This document shows, one piece after another, positions 28,322 through 36,424 of a DNA stretch of 64,000 nucleotides. Source of the stretch: Clostridium tepidiprofundi DSM 19306 (GTDB lineage Bacteria > Bacillota > Clostridia > Clostridiales > Clostridiaceae); NCBI RefSeq assembly GCF_001594005.1, contig NZ_LTBA01000006.1:1-64000 (forward strand), read 5' to 3'. The position numbers and the translations under genes were made by a program. Under the pieces are notes generated by a model, which saw only the letters and a list, made by a program, of their open reading frames with translations, had not been told where the DNA came from and made no database searches. The first letter of the stretch is position 1. Every line of letters begins with the position of its first letter.

Positions 28322-28481
28322 AGGCATTTGAAAGAAAATAACAAGTCAAAGATGCGACGTATATTTTGTGAAATACAAAGAGTTGGGTTCCGCTGATAGT
28401 AGGTCCTATCAACGGGTTCCGACGATGAAGTAGTTCGCAAAATAGACTAGCATACTGACTAGTTATTTTTTTGAAAATGCC
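28322..28481. repeat. 160-bp MITE-like palindromic element
   Basis: The ends are imperfect inverted repeats, 28322-28348 against 28455-28481, matching at 23 of 27 positions (AGGCATTT...ATAACnAGTCA). Inside are nested palindromic segments (for example GATAGTAGGTCCTATC) and two GGGTTCCG copies. There is no coding capacity. A half copy of the outer arm occurs at 43713-43739. It fills the space between spoIIAA and the methyltransferase gene. Confidence 0.7.
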
Positions 28482-28496
28482 TAATACTCATCAAAA

Positions 28497-30263
28497 TCAC
28501 AATTTATTTTGATAATTATCAATTCTCTTCTGTATTAACTCTATTTCTCTATCGCTTAGTGAAAAATACTCATATATTTCATTCTCATTTTCATAGTTTT
28601 GAGTAAACATATCAGGTAAAAAAAGCTTCATCAAATTATTAGGGTAGTATTCAAATAAACTTTCTCCAAGCTTCTTTGCAAATGTTTTAAAATAAAACTC
28701 ATATAATCTACTGTTCAATAAAAACAATAAAAAATCATATGAATAATTACTTTCTTCCTTTAAAACTAATGAATAAACATCTGCACTAAAATAATTCCTT
28801 TTATCCATCGCAAATCTATTAGTATCTGATTTATATGGGAAAATAATCTTGTTCTGTTCGAAAATATTCATATCTCTTCCCCACTGTAATTCATACCATT
28901 TTCTATATCCTCTTATGCATTCTCGCCTATTCTCTAACCTATGTCTCATACGTTCTATATATTTAATTGCTTTTGGAAACTTTTCCTCTTCATCAATCAT
29001 ATTAGAATAAATCAAATATTTTGATGAAGCAGTTATGTTATACTTTTTTATGTTACTGCTTTTTATCCACGGTTTAATTAATTCCTTCTCAATGTTATTT
29101 TCTGATATTATTTCATAATCAACTATGAATATTTTATCACAACCCGTAATTATTCCTTGATAACTCATACATATATCATTTAACGTAAATGAACATTTAT
29201 TTTCTATCTTTTTTATGATATTTCTCTCATTTTCATCAATAAGAAGCCATGCTTTACTGTTTAATTCATCACTTTTAATATAAAATCGTTTGCAACTATC
29301 ATCACCCTCAATATTTATGTGTTTAAAAAACTCTTTCTTCTTTGCTTTATTATGTGATGGTTTAATTATTTCAATAATCTCATTTTTTATTTTCTCTTTT
29401 TCTAAAAATACTATAACAATGTCTATTCCAAAACCTTTAAATGGTCTTACACCATAAAAATCAACAATTTTGCTTATACTACTATTTTCTTTTATATATT
29501 TTCTAAGTTCTATTCCACTCTGTGCTTCTATAAAATACCGTGATGTTATAAAGCTTAGTTTTCCCCCATATCTCAATATTTTTAGACCTTTTTGAAAGAA
29601 ACAATATGAAATATCTCCTTTATCTTTGAAAACATTATTATATTTCTTTTTTAATGTTAAAGAATATTCTTTATCAATTAGCTTATGACCAATATAAGGA
29701 GGATTTCCTAGAATAATATCAAAAGATTCGTTTTTAACATATAGTAAGAAATCTATATTTTTGAAATTATCTGAAACAACTCCGCTCTCAACAAATAAAT
29801 CTATCATTAAAATATGTAACGCTATTCCATCAACATCAAATCCATATATATTATTCTTTACTATATGGAAATTAATATTGTCTTTATTCAATTTTAAATT
29901 GTGTTTTTTATTTATAATCTCTAGATTATCAGTATATATATTTTTTAAGTATCTATAACATGGAATTATTATATTTCCAACACCACACGCAGGATCACAT
30001 ATTTTTAAAAATGGATTTTCAATAATATTCTCTTTCGAAATTGTATTCATAATTAAATAGTCTGTTAATTCAATAGGAGTATACACCGTTCCCTTCCTGT
30101 TTTCATTTTTTATTAATTCAAAATAATATTCTCCAAAGCTTTTTTCACTAATACCTAGTTCTTTTTTGTTATTTTCTATTGCGTATAATATAAATCTATA
30201 ATCAATATTAAAAGCAAATAAATCTCGTATTTCTTCAATTTTCTTCAAAAATAATTTCATCAT
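28497..30263 (-). CDS. camA: Orphan CamA-like adenine-N6 DNA methyltransferase
   Basis: Predicted type IIG-like adenine methyltransferase without a nuclease domain. The SAM motif DPACGVGNIIIP (90-101) and catalytic NPPYIGHK (187-194) are intact. A C-terminal target-recognition domain carries YQGIITGCDK, ENRREC and RKWYELQWGRD. These blocks, and their order and spacing, closely match the C. difficile sporulation-linked methyltransferase CamA (577 residues, target CAAAAA) as I remember it. The 588-residue length fits. No restriction gene is adjacent; the neighbours are the spoIIA operon and the hut transporter. The symbol is by resemblance. It starts with ATGATG behind a weak site. Confidence 0.85.
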   Translation of the reverse strand: MMKLFLKKIEEIRDLFAFNIDYRFILYAIENNKKELGISEKSFGEYYFELIKNENRKGTVYTPIELTDYLIMNTISKENIIENPFLKICDPACGVGNIIIPCYRYLKNIYTDNLEIINKKHNLKLNKDNINFHIVKNNIYGFDVDGIALHILMIDLFVESGVVSDNFKNIDFLLYVKNESFDIILGNPPYIGHKLIDKEYSLTLKKKYNNVFKDKGDISYCFFQKGLKILRYGGKLSFITSRYFIEAQSGIELRKYIKENSSISKIVDFYGVRPFKGFGIDIVIVFLEKEKIKNEIIEIIKPSHNKAKKKEFFKHINIEGDDSCKRFYIKSDELNSKAWLLIDENERNIIKKIENKCSFTLNDICMSYQGIITGCDKIFIVDYEIISENNIEKELIKPWIKSSNIKKYNITASSKYLIYSNMIDEEEKFPKAIKYIERMRHRLENRRECIRGYRKWYELQWGRDMNIFEQNKIIFPYKSDTNRFAMDKRNYFSADVYSLVLKEESNYSYDFLLFLLNSRLYEFYFKTFAKKLGESLFEYYPNNLMKLFLPDMFTQNYENENEIYEYFSLSDREIELIQKRIDNYQNKL

Positions 30264-30353
30264 ATTATCAATCCATTCATTTTATCAATTTGTTTAGCAA
30301 AGCTAATTCGCTATCAAGCACATTATATCAACATTGTGCAAACGTTAAAAGTA

Positions 30354-30388
30354 AAAACATCTATAATAAAAATTTTACTATAGATGTT
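30354..30388 (-). terminator. Terminator after the hut-linked transporter
   Basis: On the minus strand AACATCTATAGTAAAA-TTTTTATTATAGATGTT is followed by TTT. It ends the fchA-transporter transcript before the methyltransferase gene. Confidence 0.65.
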
Positions 30389-30417
30389 CCTATTAATATA
30401 TATTTAATTAAACTAAT

Positions 30418-31578
30418 CTAAAATATTATAACATATAATAAATGTGCAAAAATACCTGCGGACAGTCCGCCTATTGTGTGACTTAATATAGCTTTTCCTG
30501 TTAATTTTCTGCAACCTAATGTATCCATCATTGCAACATGGGTGCTTAAATATCCACTCCAACACATACCCATTGCTGTGAAAACTGCTATTTCATTTCC
30601 GCCAATCAAACCTTGCTGTAAAAATTGTGGTACCAAGCTAATAGCAGCACCAACAGCACCTAAAGCAGTTATAGGAAACGCTATTGCCTCAGCATGTTTA
30701 AATCCAAATAGAGGTTTTAAAATAAATGAAAGCTTATTACCTAACCATGGAAGTGCTTTTACGCCTTCATATGCCGCCCCAGTATACGTTCCATCCACCG
30801 AAGGTCCCTTTGTAAGCATCAATACAAATGTACAAATTATCAAAACTCCTGGAATAATAGCTAGTCCCATTTCAACTCCTGTCTTTCCACCTTCAAGCAG
30901 CGATTCAAGCAATCTTGCTCCTATATTTCCTTCTCTAATTTCCCTGTACTTTATTATATCAAAATCATTATCACTCTCTTCACAAGCTTTTGCTTCTGTA
31001 CCATATTCCTTCTTAGTATATCTTAACATTAATCTTACACTAACAATACTACCAACAATAGCTCCTAAATTTCCTATAAGAGCTGGAACAACAAAACTTT
31101 CACCAATAGGTGATTTTTGAGCAATCATAAATGTAGTCACTATAAGTCCCATTCCAAATGCCGTTCCTAAATTAGTTAATGCTGGAAGCTGATATTTTTT
31201 AAAATACTTTCTAAACCCTTTATCTTGAGCCAATGTTATTATTGTAGGATTATCAGATAAATATGTCGTAACTATTCCTAAAACAGCAGAGCCTGGCAAA
31301 TCATACAATGGTTTCATTAAATATGACAATACTTTGTTTATTATTGAAATAACACCAAATTCAGATAAAAGCGCTGCAATAGCTCCTGCTATAACAGCTA
31401 TAGCCATTATAAAAAAGACTGTATTCAAAAGCAAATCATGAGCTGTATTCATTAGAGTGTTAAACATATTAACCGTTCCCATTTTACTACCAAGTACTAC
31501 AAAAAATCCAACAAATAGTATTAAACAAATAAATCCTTCTATGCTAATCGCTTTTTTTATGTTCTTTCTATTACTCAT
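30418..31578 (-). CDS. YjiH-family membrane protein, candidate histidine transporter
   Basis: Integral membrane protein of 386 residues with about ten hydrophobic segments and nucleoside-recognition (Gate) domain-like stretches (AVIAGAIAALLSEFGVISII; GKTGVEMGLAIIPGVLIICT). YjiH-family proteins often sit in histidine-degradation clusters, and here the gene follows fchA by 15 bases. Transport of histidine or a breakdown product is inferred from that position. GGAGG precedes the ATG. A terminator follows. Confidence 0.75.
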   Translation of the reverse strand: MSNRKNIKKAISIEGFICLILFVGFFVVLGSKMGTVNMFNTLMNTAHDLLLNTVFFIMAIAVIAGAIAALLSEFGVISIINKVLSYLMKPLYDLPGSAVLGIVTTYLSDNPTIITLAQDKGFRKYFKKYQLPALTNLGTAFGMGLIVTTFMIAQKSPIGESFVVPALIGNLGAIVGSIVSVRLMLRYTKKEYGTEAKACEESDNDFDIIKYREIREGNIGARLLESLLEGGKTGVEMGLAIIPGVLIICTFVLMLTKGPSVDGTYTGAAYEGVKALPWLGNKLSFILKPLFGFKHAEAIAFPITALGAVGAAISLVPQFLQQGLIGGNEIAVFTAMGMCWSGYLSTHVAMMDTLGCRKLTGKAILSHTIGGLSAGIFAHLLYVIIF

Positions 31579-31593
31579 GACAAATCCTCCGGC

Positions 31594-32229
31594 TTAGATT
31601 AACTCATTTACAAGAGTAAGAATTTCATCTCTCATTCTTCGTCCCTCAGTAATATAATTTTTACATTTATTCTTAATACTCATTTTATATTCTTCATCCT
31701 TAATGCTTGTTAAATTAATATTTACGTTTAATACAGCCCCCTCTATTGCAGCTTGTAACATTAATGCAGCTACACCTGCATCCGAAATAGCATTTTTGTT
31801 TCCTAATTTAACTGCAGTATAAATATGCTTATACATACCAAATGCCTTCTCAGCTACTTCAAAAGGTACTTCCAATGCTGCTTTATATGATTCCTGTATT
31901 TTTAAGCTTCTAATCTTCTTTTCCTCATCTGTTGATTTTGGAAGTTTAAATGCTTCCATTACCTTCAAGAATACTTCTGTATCCCTATTCATTAATTCTA
32001 AAAAATCATCTTTTGCAATTTCACTGCTTTTCTGAGAGGCAATAACATTGTTTTTATCCTCTTCACTATATGTATCATATTTCTTTTTTCCAATAGTCAA
32101 ATTAAACACCATTGAACTTAATGCACTCGCAATAGATGCAGATAAAGCTGCTACACTTCCACCTCCTGGTGCTGGAGCCTTTGAAGCAAGCTCATCAGTA
32201 AATTCTCTAACCGTTTTTTTATCCAACAT
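31594..32229 (-). CDS. fchA: Formiminotetrahydrofolate cyclodeaminase
   Basis: Converts 5-formimino-tetrahydrofolate to 5,10-methenyl-tetrahydrofolate and ammonia, the step after FtcD in histidine breakdown. The signature KAPAPGGGSVAALSASIASA lies near the N-terminus, and the chain is helical throughout, as in the FTCD_C family. The ATG at 32229 follows GGGGG at seven bases. The single-domain form (about 211 residues) goes with a separate ftcD, as here. It lies beyond a hairpin that follows hutI. Confidence 0.93.
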   Translation of the reverse strand: MLDKKTVREFTDELASKAPAPGGGSVAALSASIASALSSMVFNLTIGKKKYDTYSEEDKNNVIASQKSSEIAKDDFLELMNRDTEVFLKVMEAFKLPKSTDEEKKIRSLKIQESYKAALEVPFEVAEKAFGMYKHIYTAVKLGNKNAISDAGVAALMLQAAIEGAVLNVNINLTSIKDEEYKMSIKNKCKNYITEGRRMRDEILTLVNELI

Positions 32230-32274
32230 ATACAAACCCCCTACTTAAATTTTTACTTAGATTATATTAAAATT

Positions 32275-32300
32275 AGATGGGAACTATATAGTTCCCATCT
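32275..32300 (-). terminator. Palindromic hairpin between hutI and fchA
   Basis: AGATGGGAACTAT-ATAGTTCCCATCT is a perfect 26-base palindrome, followed on the minus strand by AATTTTAAT. It may be a terminator or an attenuator that lowers fchA-transporter expression relative to hutH-ftcD-hutI. Confidence 0.65.
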
Positions 32301-32340
32301 AATTATTTACTATCAAAGTATAAATGTCAACAGAATATTT

Positions 32341-33591
32341 CTAATTTTCTTTATTAACTACAACATTTCCATTCTTAATAACATAGCGTATAGCATTTAT
32401 ACCAAAATGATATATTAAATAGTCTAAATTCTTACTATCAAAAACACATATATCTGCCTTTTTACCAGCTTCAATACTTCCAATTACATTTTCTCTTTTG
32501 ATAGCACATGCTGCATTAATAGTCATTGCATTTATTATTTCCTCTGGAAACATCTTCATCCCAAAACAAGCAAATGTCATTACAGTTTGTAGTGATTCTG
32601 TTGGTGAAGTACCTGGATTACAATCAGTCGCTAATGCAATTCCCACTCCTTCATCTATCATTTTTCTTGCCCTTGCAAAGTTATTAAGCATAAGATAAAA
32701 CGATGTACTCGGAAGTAACACTGCCACCACATTATTATCTGCTAAAGCCTTAATCCCCTCATCAGAAGCTGCTACCAAATGTTCAGCCGATACGGCATTA
32801 ATTTCTCCTGCTAATTCAGCACCTTTAATCGATTCAACTTCATCAGCATGTATTTTTATATCTAATCCCATTTTGTTACCAGCAACTAGAATTTTTTTTG
32901 CTTCATCAACTGAATAAACGCCTTCCTCGCAAAAACAATCTATGAATTCTGCCAAGTTTTCATCTTTAACAGCAGGTATCATTTCATTTATTATTGTATC
33001 AATATATTTCTTTCTATCGTTCTTATATTCCTCAGGTATAGCATGAGCTCCTAAAAAAGTAGATACAATATCTATTTTATGAATCTTATTCAAATACTTA
33101 TTTACTTTAAGCATCTTTAATTCAGTTTCAATATTTAATCCATATCCTGACTTGCTCTCAACAGTAGTAGTACCGTGTTCTAGCATTATATCCAATCTGT
33201 TTTTGGCAGAACTCACCAAAGATTCAAATGAAGCTTTTCTTGTTTCTCTAACAGTACTAAGTATTCCCCCTCCATTATTCAATATATCTATATAACTTAC
33301 ATTCTTAAGTTTCATGGATAACTCTTTTTCCCTTGAACCACCATAAACAACATGCGTATGACAATCAATAAGCCCCGGTGTTACCGTTTTACCTTTTCCA
33401 TCGATTACTTCAATATTGTCATCAACATATTTTTTATAGCCATCTCCATTACCCACCTCAAAAATTGTATCATCTTTAATTACTATATATCCATTCTCAA
33501 TAATTCCGGCATTCTGCATTTCTTTTCCTTTTTTGAGGTGGCTTCCTTTACAAGTTACCAAGCAATCTATGTTTTTTATAATTAATGACAT
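32341..33591 (-). CDS. hutI: Imidazolonepropionase
   Basis: Hydrolyses imidazolonepropionate to N-formimino-glutamate. Metal and catalytic motifs of the amidohydrolase fold are DCHTHVVYGGSREKELSM (about 77-94), FLGAHAIPEEY, IKIHADEVES, SAEHLV and ATDCNPGTSPTESLQTVMT. The 416-residue length is normal. It lies 16 bases after ftcD and is followed by a hairpin. Confidence 0.96.
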   Translation of the reverse strand: MSLIIKNIDCLVTCKGSHLKKGKEMQNAGIIENGYIVIKDDTIFEVGNGDGYKKYVDDNIEVIDGKGKTVTPGLIDCHTHVVYGGSREKELSMKLKNVSYIDILNNGGGILSTVRETRKASFESLVSSAKNRLDIMLEHGTTTVESKSGYGLNIETELKMLKVNKYLNKIHKIDIVSTFLGAHAIPEEYKNDRKKYIDTIINEMIPAVKDENLAEFIDCFCEEGVYSVDEAKKILVAGNKMGLDIKIHADEVESIKGAELAGEINAVSAEHLVAASDEGIKALADNNVVAVLLPSTSFYLMLNNFARARKMIDEGVGIALATDCNPGTSPTESLQTVMTFACFGMKMFPEEIINAMTINAACAIKRENVIGSIEAGKKADICVFDSKNLDYLIYHFGINAIRYVIKNGNVVVNKEN

Positions 33592-33607
33592 AACCCCACC
33601 ACTTTTC

Positions 33608-34504
33608 TTATTCCATTATTCTTTTTTCAAGAATTTGATCCATTGAAAAATTCTCTATTTGGAGATAGTATTCAGCACATTGTATTAATGATGCCATTGG
33701 CACAAGCCCTATAACTTCACTTCCAATTACAGGTACACCATATCTTTTTGCTTCCATTTTTATCATTTCAAATGCTCTATAAACAGCTGTCTTTTCATAA
33801 TTCACCAAATTCATTGAAACTTGAACAATATTTCTATCCTCTAATTTTACCCCCATTGCCTTTACAAATCTCAATCCACCACCAATATGTCTTACAATTT
33901 TAGCTATTTTATCTGCAATTTCAATATTATCCGTACCTAGATTTACATTAAATGCAACTAATGGCACTCTAGCACCAACTGCAACACATCCACCTTTTAC
34001 ATTAACTTCTTCCGGACCATAATCTGGTTTCCAATCGGGATCTTTTATCTTTTCAAAGAAACCTTCATATTGTCCCTTTCTAACTTTTGCCAAGTTTTCT
34101 CTAGTTTTCTTTTTTGCAGCCTTTTCGTACAAATAAACAGGAATATTAAATCTATCACCTATAGCTTTACCAACTTTATTTGCTATTTCAATACATTCTT
34201 CCATTGTAACATCACTAATTGGTACAAAAGGAACAACATCCAATGCACCCATCCTTGGATGACCGCCTTCATGCTTAGTCATATCGATATTTTTATATAC
34301 TTTTTCAGCCATATCAATAATTGCTTCCTGTAATTTTTCCGGTTCACCTATAACTGTTACAACTGATCTATTGTGATCAGCATCTGAAGAATAGTCAAGC
34401 AACTTAACGCCTTCCCTTCCTCTTAATGTATCAACTATTTTCTCTACAACTTCCAAATTCCTTCCTTCGCTAAAATTTGGAATACATTCAACTAATTTAG
34501 CCAT
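33608..34504 (-). CDS. ftcD: Glutamate formimidoyltransferase
   Basis: Transfers the formimino group from formiminoglutamate to tetrahydrofolate, releasing glutamate. ECIPNFSEGRNLEVVEKIVD at the N-terminus, DHNRSVVTVIGEP and GGHPRMGALDVVPFVPISD are characteristic. The 298 residues cover only the transferase domains; the cyclodeaminase is the separate fchA. It sits between hutH and hutI in one transcript. Confidence 0.96.
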   Translation of the reverse strand: MAKLVECIPNFSEGRNLEVVEKIVDTLRGREGVKLLDYSSDADHNRSVVTVIGEPEKLQEAIIDMAEKVYKNIDMTKHEGGHPRMGALDVVPFVPISDVTMEECIEIANKVGKAIGDRFNIPVYLYEKAAKKKTRENLAKVRKGQYEGFFEKIKDPDWKPDYGPEEVNVKGGCVAVGARVPLVAFNVNLGTDNIEIADKIAKIVRHIGGGLRFVKAMGVKLEDRNIVQVSMNLVNYEKTAVYRAFEMIKMEAKRYGVPVIGSEVIGLVPMASLIQCAEYYLQIENFSMDQILEKRIME

Positions 34505-34531
34505 AATAAAATCTCCCTTCTTAAATATTTA

Positions 34532-36061
34532 TCAAAATAATAATCTAACTTTTTGCTCCACATTATTTAATAGTTTACCACTTTTAATTAGCTCGGTACA
34601 TTTATCTAATTCTTTATACATAATTTTATCATTTTCTATGAATTCAACTTCTTCTCTTATTACATTATAAGCTTCTTGTGTACCACATCCAAGATTAAAT
34701 CCCTCACGAAAATCTATTGCTTGACATGCTGCCATCAATTCTGTTGCCAAAACTCTTGTTGCATTTTCAACAATATCTCTAGCCTTTCTAGCTGCAATCG
34801 TTCCCATACTAACATGATCTTCCTGATTAGCAGAAGATGGTATAGAATCAACAGAAGCAGGATGCGCAAGAACTTTATTTTCAGATACTAAAGCTGCAGC
34901 AGCATACTGAGTAATCATAAAACCAGAATTAAGCCCTCCATGCTTTACTAAAAAAGGAGGTAAATCATTTAATTGAAAATTAATCAATCTCTCTAATCTT
35001 CTTTCCGAAATATTAGCTATTTCAGCAGCAGCAATTCCAAGAAAATCAAATGAAATTGCCATAGGCTGACCATGAAAATTACCACCTGATATTACATCAC
35101 CTTCTTCAGTAATTATTGGATTATCAGTTACTGAATTTATTTCAATTTCTACTTTTTCTTTAACATAATTAATTGCATCCTTACTTGCTCCATGTACTTG
35201 AGGTACACATCTTAAAGTATATGCATCTTGAACCCTTAATTCTCCCTGCCTTGTTATAAAACTACTTCCTTCGATTAAATTCAATATGTTCTTAGCTGTA
35301 TCAATCTGTCCTTTATGTGGTCTTACTACATGTGTTCTTAAATCATATGCATCCTTAATTCCCCTAAGTGCTTCTAATGTTAAAGAAGCTGCAATATCAG
35401 AAATTTTAATTAGATTAATACTATCATATAAAGCTAATGCTCCTACAGCTGTCATTACTTGTGTACCATTTATAAGTGCTAATCCTTCTTTTGAAGTCAG
35501 TTCAACAATACCGATTCCAGCTCTTTTCATTGCTTCTAATCCACTAACTCTTTCCCCTTCATATTCTGCCTCACCCTCACCTATCATAGGTAAAACCATG
35601 TGTGCTAGAGGTGCTAAATCTCCCGATGCTCCCAATGAGCCTTTCTCTGGAATTATAGGATGTACTCCTCTATTAAGCATTTCTATTAACGTATTCAATG
35701 TACTTAGTCTTATTCCTGAATATCCTTTTGCAAGGTTATTTATTCTGAGCAACATAATAGTCCTTGTAATATCAATTGGAAATACCTCTCCTGTACCACA
35801 GGCATGAGACACAATAAGATTCCTCTGAAGCGTTTTACAATCATCTTGAGAAATTGTAACATCTGCAAATTTTCCAAAACCAGTTGTTATACCATAAACA
35901 ACCCTATCATTTTCAACTATATCGTCAACAATTTTTCTAGATCTTTTAACCCTTTCTTCTGCTTCTTCATCAAGTACCACTTTATAACCGTTTCTCACTA
36001 CATTAATCAAATCATCCAAAGTTAAACTATTACCATTAATTTCAATATACTTATCTTCCAA
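34532..36061 (-). CDS. hutH: Histidine ammonia-lyase
   Basis: Deaminates histidine to urocanate. The MIO cofactor triad Ala145-Ser146-Gly147 lies in GSLGASGDLAPLAHM, and the catalytic VYGITTGFGKFADV is near residue 55. The 509-residue length is normal. Translation appears to begin at TTG behind AGGAGGG. It is the first gene of the hut operon, about 140 bases after a consensus sigma-A promoter. The gene for the next enzyme, urocanase (hutU), is not in the window. Confidence 0.96.
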   Translation of the reverse strand: MEDKYIEINGNSLTLDDLINVVRNGYKVVLDEEAEERVKRSRKIVDDIVENDRVVYGITTGFGKFADVTISQDDCKTLQRNLIVSHACGTGEVFPIDITRTIMLLRINNLAKGYSGIRLSTLNTLIEMLNRGVHPIIPEKGSLGASGDLAPLAHMVLPMIGEGEAEYEGERVSGLEAMKRAGIGIVELTSKEGLALINGTQVMTAVGALALYDSINLIKISDIAASLTLEALRGIKDAYDLRTHVVRPHKGQIDTAKNILNLIEGSSFITRQGELRVQDAYTLRCVPQVHGASKDAINYVKEKVEIEINSVTDNPIITEEGDVISGGNFHGQPMAISFDFLGIAAAEIANISERRLERLINFQLNDLPPFLVKHGGLNSGFMITQYAAAALVSENKVLAHPASVDSIPSSANQEDHVSMGTIAARKARDIVENATRVLATELMAACQAIDFREGFNLGCGTQEAYNVIREEVEFIENDKIMYKELDKCTELIKSGKLLNNVEQKVRLLF

Positions 36062-36203
36062 TTCTTTCCCTCCTCATACATATCTAATAACCCCAATATT
36101 CTATATATTCTTTATTTTTTCATAATAACCTTCTTTTAAAACAATCTGAATATTTAGAATTTATTTAATGTTTTAGCACTTTACTTAAATAAACATTTGT
36201 GCA

Positions 36204-36233
36204 ATTATACCATGATTTTTGAGCATATGTCAA
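36204..36233 (-). promoter_or_regulatory. Sigma-A promoter of the hut operon
   Basis: On the minus strand TTGACA (36233-36228), an 18-base spacer and TATAAT (36209-36204) match both consensus boxes exactly. Confidence 0.75.
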
Positions 36234-36241
36234 AAAAGATG

Positions 36242-36270
36242 TTGACAAATACCTCTTATGGGTATATTCT
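36242..36270 (+). promoter_or_regulatory. Sigma-A promoter of the flavoprotein gene
   Basis: TTGACA (36242-36247), a 17-base spacer and TATTCT (36265-36270). A palindrome covers the spacer, so a repressor there would block polymerase. Confidence 0.65.
36249..36265 (+). promoter_or_regulatory. CsoR/CstR-like operator
   Basis: ATACC-TCTTATG-GGTAT is an inverted repeat with the same half-sites and 7-base spacing as CsoR-family operators (ATACC-CCTATGG-GGTAT type). It lies between the -35 and -10 boxes. The downstream gene is a CoA-disulfide-reductase-like enzyme, and CstR regulators control such sulfur genes in other Firmicutes. The match is by eye. Confidence 0.45.
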
Positions 36271-36424
36271 AGTGTTGTATTTACAATTGCAGTTTATGAT
36301 TCAAATTTTCTAGTTGTAGTATTATCTATTTATTGTTTTATATTCTCTGTTCTTCAAATATTAAATTCTATTTATGTAAAAACTAATATTAGTAATAAAT
36401 ATTTTTACAAAGGAGATATGCCAT

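Larger units (their letters stand above)
36062..36424. other. Divergent regulatory region hutH / flavoprotein
   Basis: A non-coding stretch of 363 bases holding two back-to-back promoters (36204-36233 minus, 36242-36270 plus) whose -35 boxes are eight bases apart. Both 5' leaders are long (about 140-150 bases). I saw no convincing riboswitch or T-box in either leader. Confidence 0.6.

Noticed and set aside
28497-30263. A complete restriction-modification system
   Set aside because: No endonuclease gene or nuclease motif (such as PD-ExK at the N-terminus) is seen; the enzyme looks like an orphan methyltransferase.
30542-31120. Plus-strand open frame of 192 residues opposite the hut-linked transporter
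   Set aside because: It is an antisense shadow; composition (Pro, Ile, Ser-rich) and lack of a ribosome site argue against a gene.
36062-36200. Riboswitch or T-box in the hutH leader
   Set aside because: The leader is long but AT-rich with no conserved stems or T-box sequence that I could recognise.
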